Below are positions 5,283 to 7,131 of a stretch of 7,131 nucleotides of DNA, piece after piece. The notes beneath the pieces are model-generated. The model was not told the origin of the DNA. It ran no database searches and saw only the letters and a program-made list of their open reading frames with translations. The stretch is from the NCBI GenBank assembly GCA_016793415.1, contig JAEUMC010000917.1, positions 1 to 7,131 of the forward strand. Reading direction: 5' to 3'. Numbering within the stretch: position 1 is the first letter of the stretch; the number at the start of each line of letters is the position of its first letter. Origin of the DNA: Devosia sp. Lineage in GTDB: Bacteria > Pseudomonadota > Alphaproteobacteria > Rhizobiales > Devosiaceae. Made by a program: the position numbers and the translations under genes.

Positions 5283-7131
5283 TCAGCCCTGGCCGCCGGA
5301 GACCAGCGAGGTGATGCGGCGGACGGTGACGCGGCGGTTGGCCCGCTCGGCGCCATCCGTCTCGACCTTGAGGTAGCGTTCGCCATACCCCTGGGTCGTC
5401 AGGTTCTCCGGCGGGATGTCGTAGAACTCGGTCAAGAGGTCGGCGATGGTGCCGGCGCGTTCGTCGGAGAGGACGAGGTTGGATTCGTCCGAGCCGACGG
5501 CGTCGGTGTGGCCTTCGATGAGGAAGGTCTCACCGGGGTTGCGCTGGAGGATCTTCTTCATCGCCTCGGCGACCTTGCCGAGCGAGCCGACCTGATCGCG
5601 GCCGAGCTGGGCCGAGCCGGTGTCGAAGGTCAGGTCACCGATCTCGACGCGGCGCACCGTGTCGCGAATACGGGCGGAACGCTTCACCTCGTCGACGGTG
5701 TAGACCCGAGCGGCCTTCTCCAGCGGTGGTTCACTGAGGAAGCGTTCGATGTCGCCCTCGTCCGAGCGTTCGCTGTAGAGCACATAATCATCGACCGGGA
5801 TCGGCAGGTAGAACGGCGGCAGGTCGTCGCCCGGATCGCGCCAGTCGTCGTCCCGACGGTCGTCGGGTGAGAAGACCAGGATAATGCGCGTACCGTCTGG
5901 CAGCACCTTCACGCGGCGGATGATCTCGCCATAGCGGTTCCACACGGTGACGACGCGGGTGCCGTCCGGCCGGATGACGGTCTGGCGGTAGCGGCCGTTG
6001 TCGAGCTCTTCGTAATAGACCTCGTCGCCGCGGCCGATACGGTCGCGATCCTTGTAGGGCGTGAAGATGTCGATGTTGATGCCGATATTGATGATCAGCT
6101 TGTCGCCATCCTTCCTGGCCTCCTGAGCGGCCGGAGGGGCTTCGGGAGCCGGGAGTTGGTCGACCCGCTTGCCCTCGGCGACGACCGTCGCCTCGACTTC
6201 CTCGGCCGGCGGCGGGGCCTGGGTCTGGGCCTCGGCATCGGTAGCCGGGGGCGGCGTTTCGGCAGCCGGCGGCTGGGCCGGAGCAGGCTGTTCGGCACCG
6301 GCCCCCACTGCATCCTTGGCACTGTCGAGCACCGGTGCGGCCGGAGCATCCGGCGTCTCCTGGTCAGGCACCACCTCGAGCGGCTGACCGGACTGGTCGG
6401 TCGCCGGAGCTTCACCTGGCTGCGCAGGCTCACCCGGCTGGGCGGGTTCGGCGGGCGTTGCAGGTTCGGCTGGCGTCGCCGGAGTGGCCGGAGCACCGCC
6501 CATCAGCGCCAGGCACTCGTCGAGCGACTGAATACCGAGACGATTACACTCGGTGAGGAAGGCAGCTTCTGCGGCAGCCTTGGCATTGGCATCGCCGCTG
6601 GAGCTGGCTGAAACGTAAGCCTCGAACGCAGCGATCAGCGCCGGGTCGCTGGCGGGCGACGGCTGCTCGGCAGGTGGGGCCGGCTGCTCTGCGGGGGCAG
6701 CAGGCTGTTCGGCTGCTGGTGGCTGCTCCGCTGGAGCCGCCGGCTGCTCGGCCGGAGCGGCAGGTTGCTCGGCGGGCGCGGGTTGCTCGGTCGCGGGCGG
6801 TGCAGGCTCCTCAGCATGAGGCGCCGGCTCTTCAGCCGGTGGCGCGGGCTCTTCGGCCGCCGGCGGCGGCTCCTCTGCAGGCGGCGCGGGCTCCTCTGCC
6901 GGCGGCGCGGGCTGCTCGACGGTGGCGGCCCCGGTAGCAATGGCGATACACTGCTTGAGGTCGGGCGCGCCGATGCGCTGGCACTCGGCGAGGAACGCCG
7001 CCTCGGCCGCGGCCTTGGCTTCTGCGTCGTCGCCGCTCTGGGCTTCGACATAGGCGTTGTAGGCTGCCGTCAGCCCCGCATCCTGCCCAAGAGCAGTCAG
7101 CGGGAGCAGCGAGAGCATGCAAAGGCTCGTG
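5283..7131 (-). CDS. OmpA-family peptidoglycan-binding envelope protein, 5' end probably outside the window
   Basis: The frame gives 611 residues from ATG 7118 and stays open to the window edge (reading TSLC before that Met). MLSLLPLTALG lacks a positively charged start and no ribosome site precedes it, so the true start is probably upstream. The order is: signal peptide ending near ALG-QDA; Cys module 1 (15-65); Pro-rich linker of AEEPAPP/AEQPAAP units (68-156); Cys module 2 (160-210); a second Pro/Ala-rich linker (211-335); a beta-rich middle with two PDGTR motifs (384-388 and 407-411); an acidic stretch; and a C-terminal OmpA domain (about 490-605). In the last, GHTD (Asp539) and SDERA (Arg554) keep the 15-residue spacing of the diaminopimelate-binding pair. 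The C-terminal domain should hold peptidoglycan non-covalently in the periplasm. No beta-barrel is seen, so it is not classical OmpA. The role of the N-terminal modules is unknown. Confidence 0.88.
   Translation of the reverse strand, partial: TSLCMLSLLPLTALGQDAGLTAAYNAYVEAQSGDDAEAKAAAEAAFLAECQRIGAPDLKQCIAIATGAATVEQPAPPAEEPAPPAEEPPPAAEEPAPPAEEPAPHAEEPAPPATEQPAPAEQPAAPAEQPAAPAEQPPAAEQPAAPAEQPAPPAEQPSPASDPALIAAFEAYVSASSSGDANAKAAAEAAFLTECNRLGIQSLDECLALMGGAPATPATPAEPATPAEPAQPGEPAQPGEAPATDQSGQPLEVVPDQETPDAPAAPVLDSAKDAVGAGAEQPAPAQPPAAETPPPATDAEAQTQAPPPAEEVEATVVAEGKRVDQLPAPEAPPAAQEARKDGDKLIINIGINIDIFTPYKDRDRIGRGDEVYYEELDNGRYRQTVIRPDGTRVVTVWNRYGEIIRRVKVLPDGTRIILVFSPDDRRDDDWRDPGDDLPPFYLPIPVDDYVLYSERSDEGDIERFLSEPPLEKAARVYTVDEVKRSARIRDTVRRVEIGDLTFDTGSAQLGRDQVGSLGKVAEAMKKILQRNPGETFLIEGHTDAVGSDESNLVLSDERAGTIADLLTEFYDIPPENLTTQGYGERYLKVETDGAERANRRVTVRRITSLVSGGQG
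6489..6641 (-). repeat. Second copy of the duplicated Cys module in the OmpA-family protein
   Basis: Codons 160-210 align without gaps to codons 15-65 of the same protein. The copies are identical at 29 of 51 residues, including AKAAAEAAFL and both cysteines (C191 and C202, 11 apart). The pattern suggests two helices pinned by a periplasmic disulfide. Confidence 0.8.
6651..6917 (-). repeat. Pro/Ala/Glu-rich tandem repeat linker
   Basis: Codons 68-156 encode about 13 short imperfect units of the type AEEPAPP, changing to AEQPAAP toward the C-terminal side. The DNA is correspondingly repetitive (variants of GGCTGCTCGGC and GGCTCCTC on the plus strand). Such stretches are extended, disordered spacers in envelope proteins and are prone to copy-number change. 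Confidence 0.8.
6924..7076 (-). repeat. First copy of the duplicated Cys module in the OmpA-family protein
   Basis: Codons 15-65 follow directly after the predicted signal peptide. They carry C46 and C57 with the same spacing as the second copy (codons 160-210). Divergence to 29 of 51 identities shows the duplication is old and that both copies have kept the cysteines and the alanine-rich helix. Confidence 0.8.

Noticed and set aside
4509..5870. 453-codon open frame on the plus strand across tetR and the 3' part of the OmpA-family gene
   Set aside because: It runs through two well-supported minus-strand genes plus a terminator and a promoter region, and its product has no recognisable features.
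6156..6611. Plus-strand frame of 151 codons opposite the OmpA-family gene
   Set aside because: The Gly/Arg-rich product is what Pro/Ala-rich coding DNA gives when read in antisense.

Overview
The window is GC-rich (roughly two thirds G+C by eye) and tightly packed. Its gene content points to an alphaproteobacterium, probably a Hyphomicrobiales (rhizobial-type) member such as a Devosia relative. The basis is a 510-residue PccB beside a divergent ScfR-family regulator, a short PspA/IM30 protein with a YiaA-like partner, a Pro/Ala-rich OmpA-family protein, and a composite intergenic palindrome of the type common in that order. The genus is a guess; the class is fairly safe. There are no RNA genes, CRISPR arrays, transposons or phage genes.

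Left part (1-3078): pccB, the carboxyltransferase subunit of propionyl-CoA carboxylase, is on the minus strand. A 468-residue XRE/short-chain-acyl-CoA regulator of the PccR type diverges from it on the plus strand. The 120-bp gap holds four TGCAA/TGCGA half-sites in two tandem pairs. The last one runs into the regulator's start codon. This looks like a local circuit in which an acyl-CoA-sensing regulator controls propionyl-CoA carboxylation and itself.

Middle (3079-5223): a convergent gap carries a large composite palindrome and a terminator. Then come three minus-strand genes, in transcription order tetR, pspA and a yiaA-like membrane gene. The last two are 35 bp apart and probably form an operon. 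Four copies of a TGAACRNCGTTCA-like dyad sit at the promoters: one upstream of tetR and three upstream of pspA. Two of the pspA copies form a larger perfect inverted repeat. The simplest reading is an autoregulated TetR repressor controlling a membrane-stress module, in place of the PspF/sigma-54 control known from enterobacteria.

Right part (5224-7131): a perfect 10-bp-stem terminator follows an OmpA-family gene on the minus strand, whose 5' end probably lies beyond the window. The protein has a duplicated 51-residue module with two cysteines, separated by a Pro-rich linker. A second Pro-rich linker, an acidic/beta-rich middle and a C-terminal peptidoglycan-binding OmpA domain follow.

Nothing here is clearly a new system. 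The most notable points are the TetR operator cluster on pspA, the operator layout at pccB/pccR and the duplicated Cys module in the OmpA protein.
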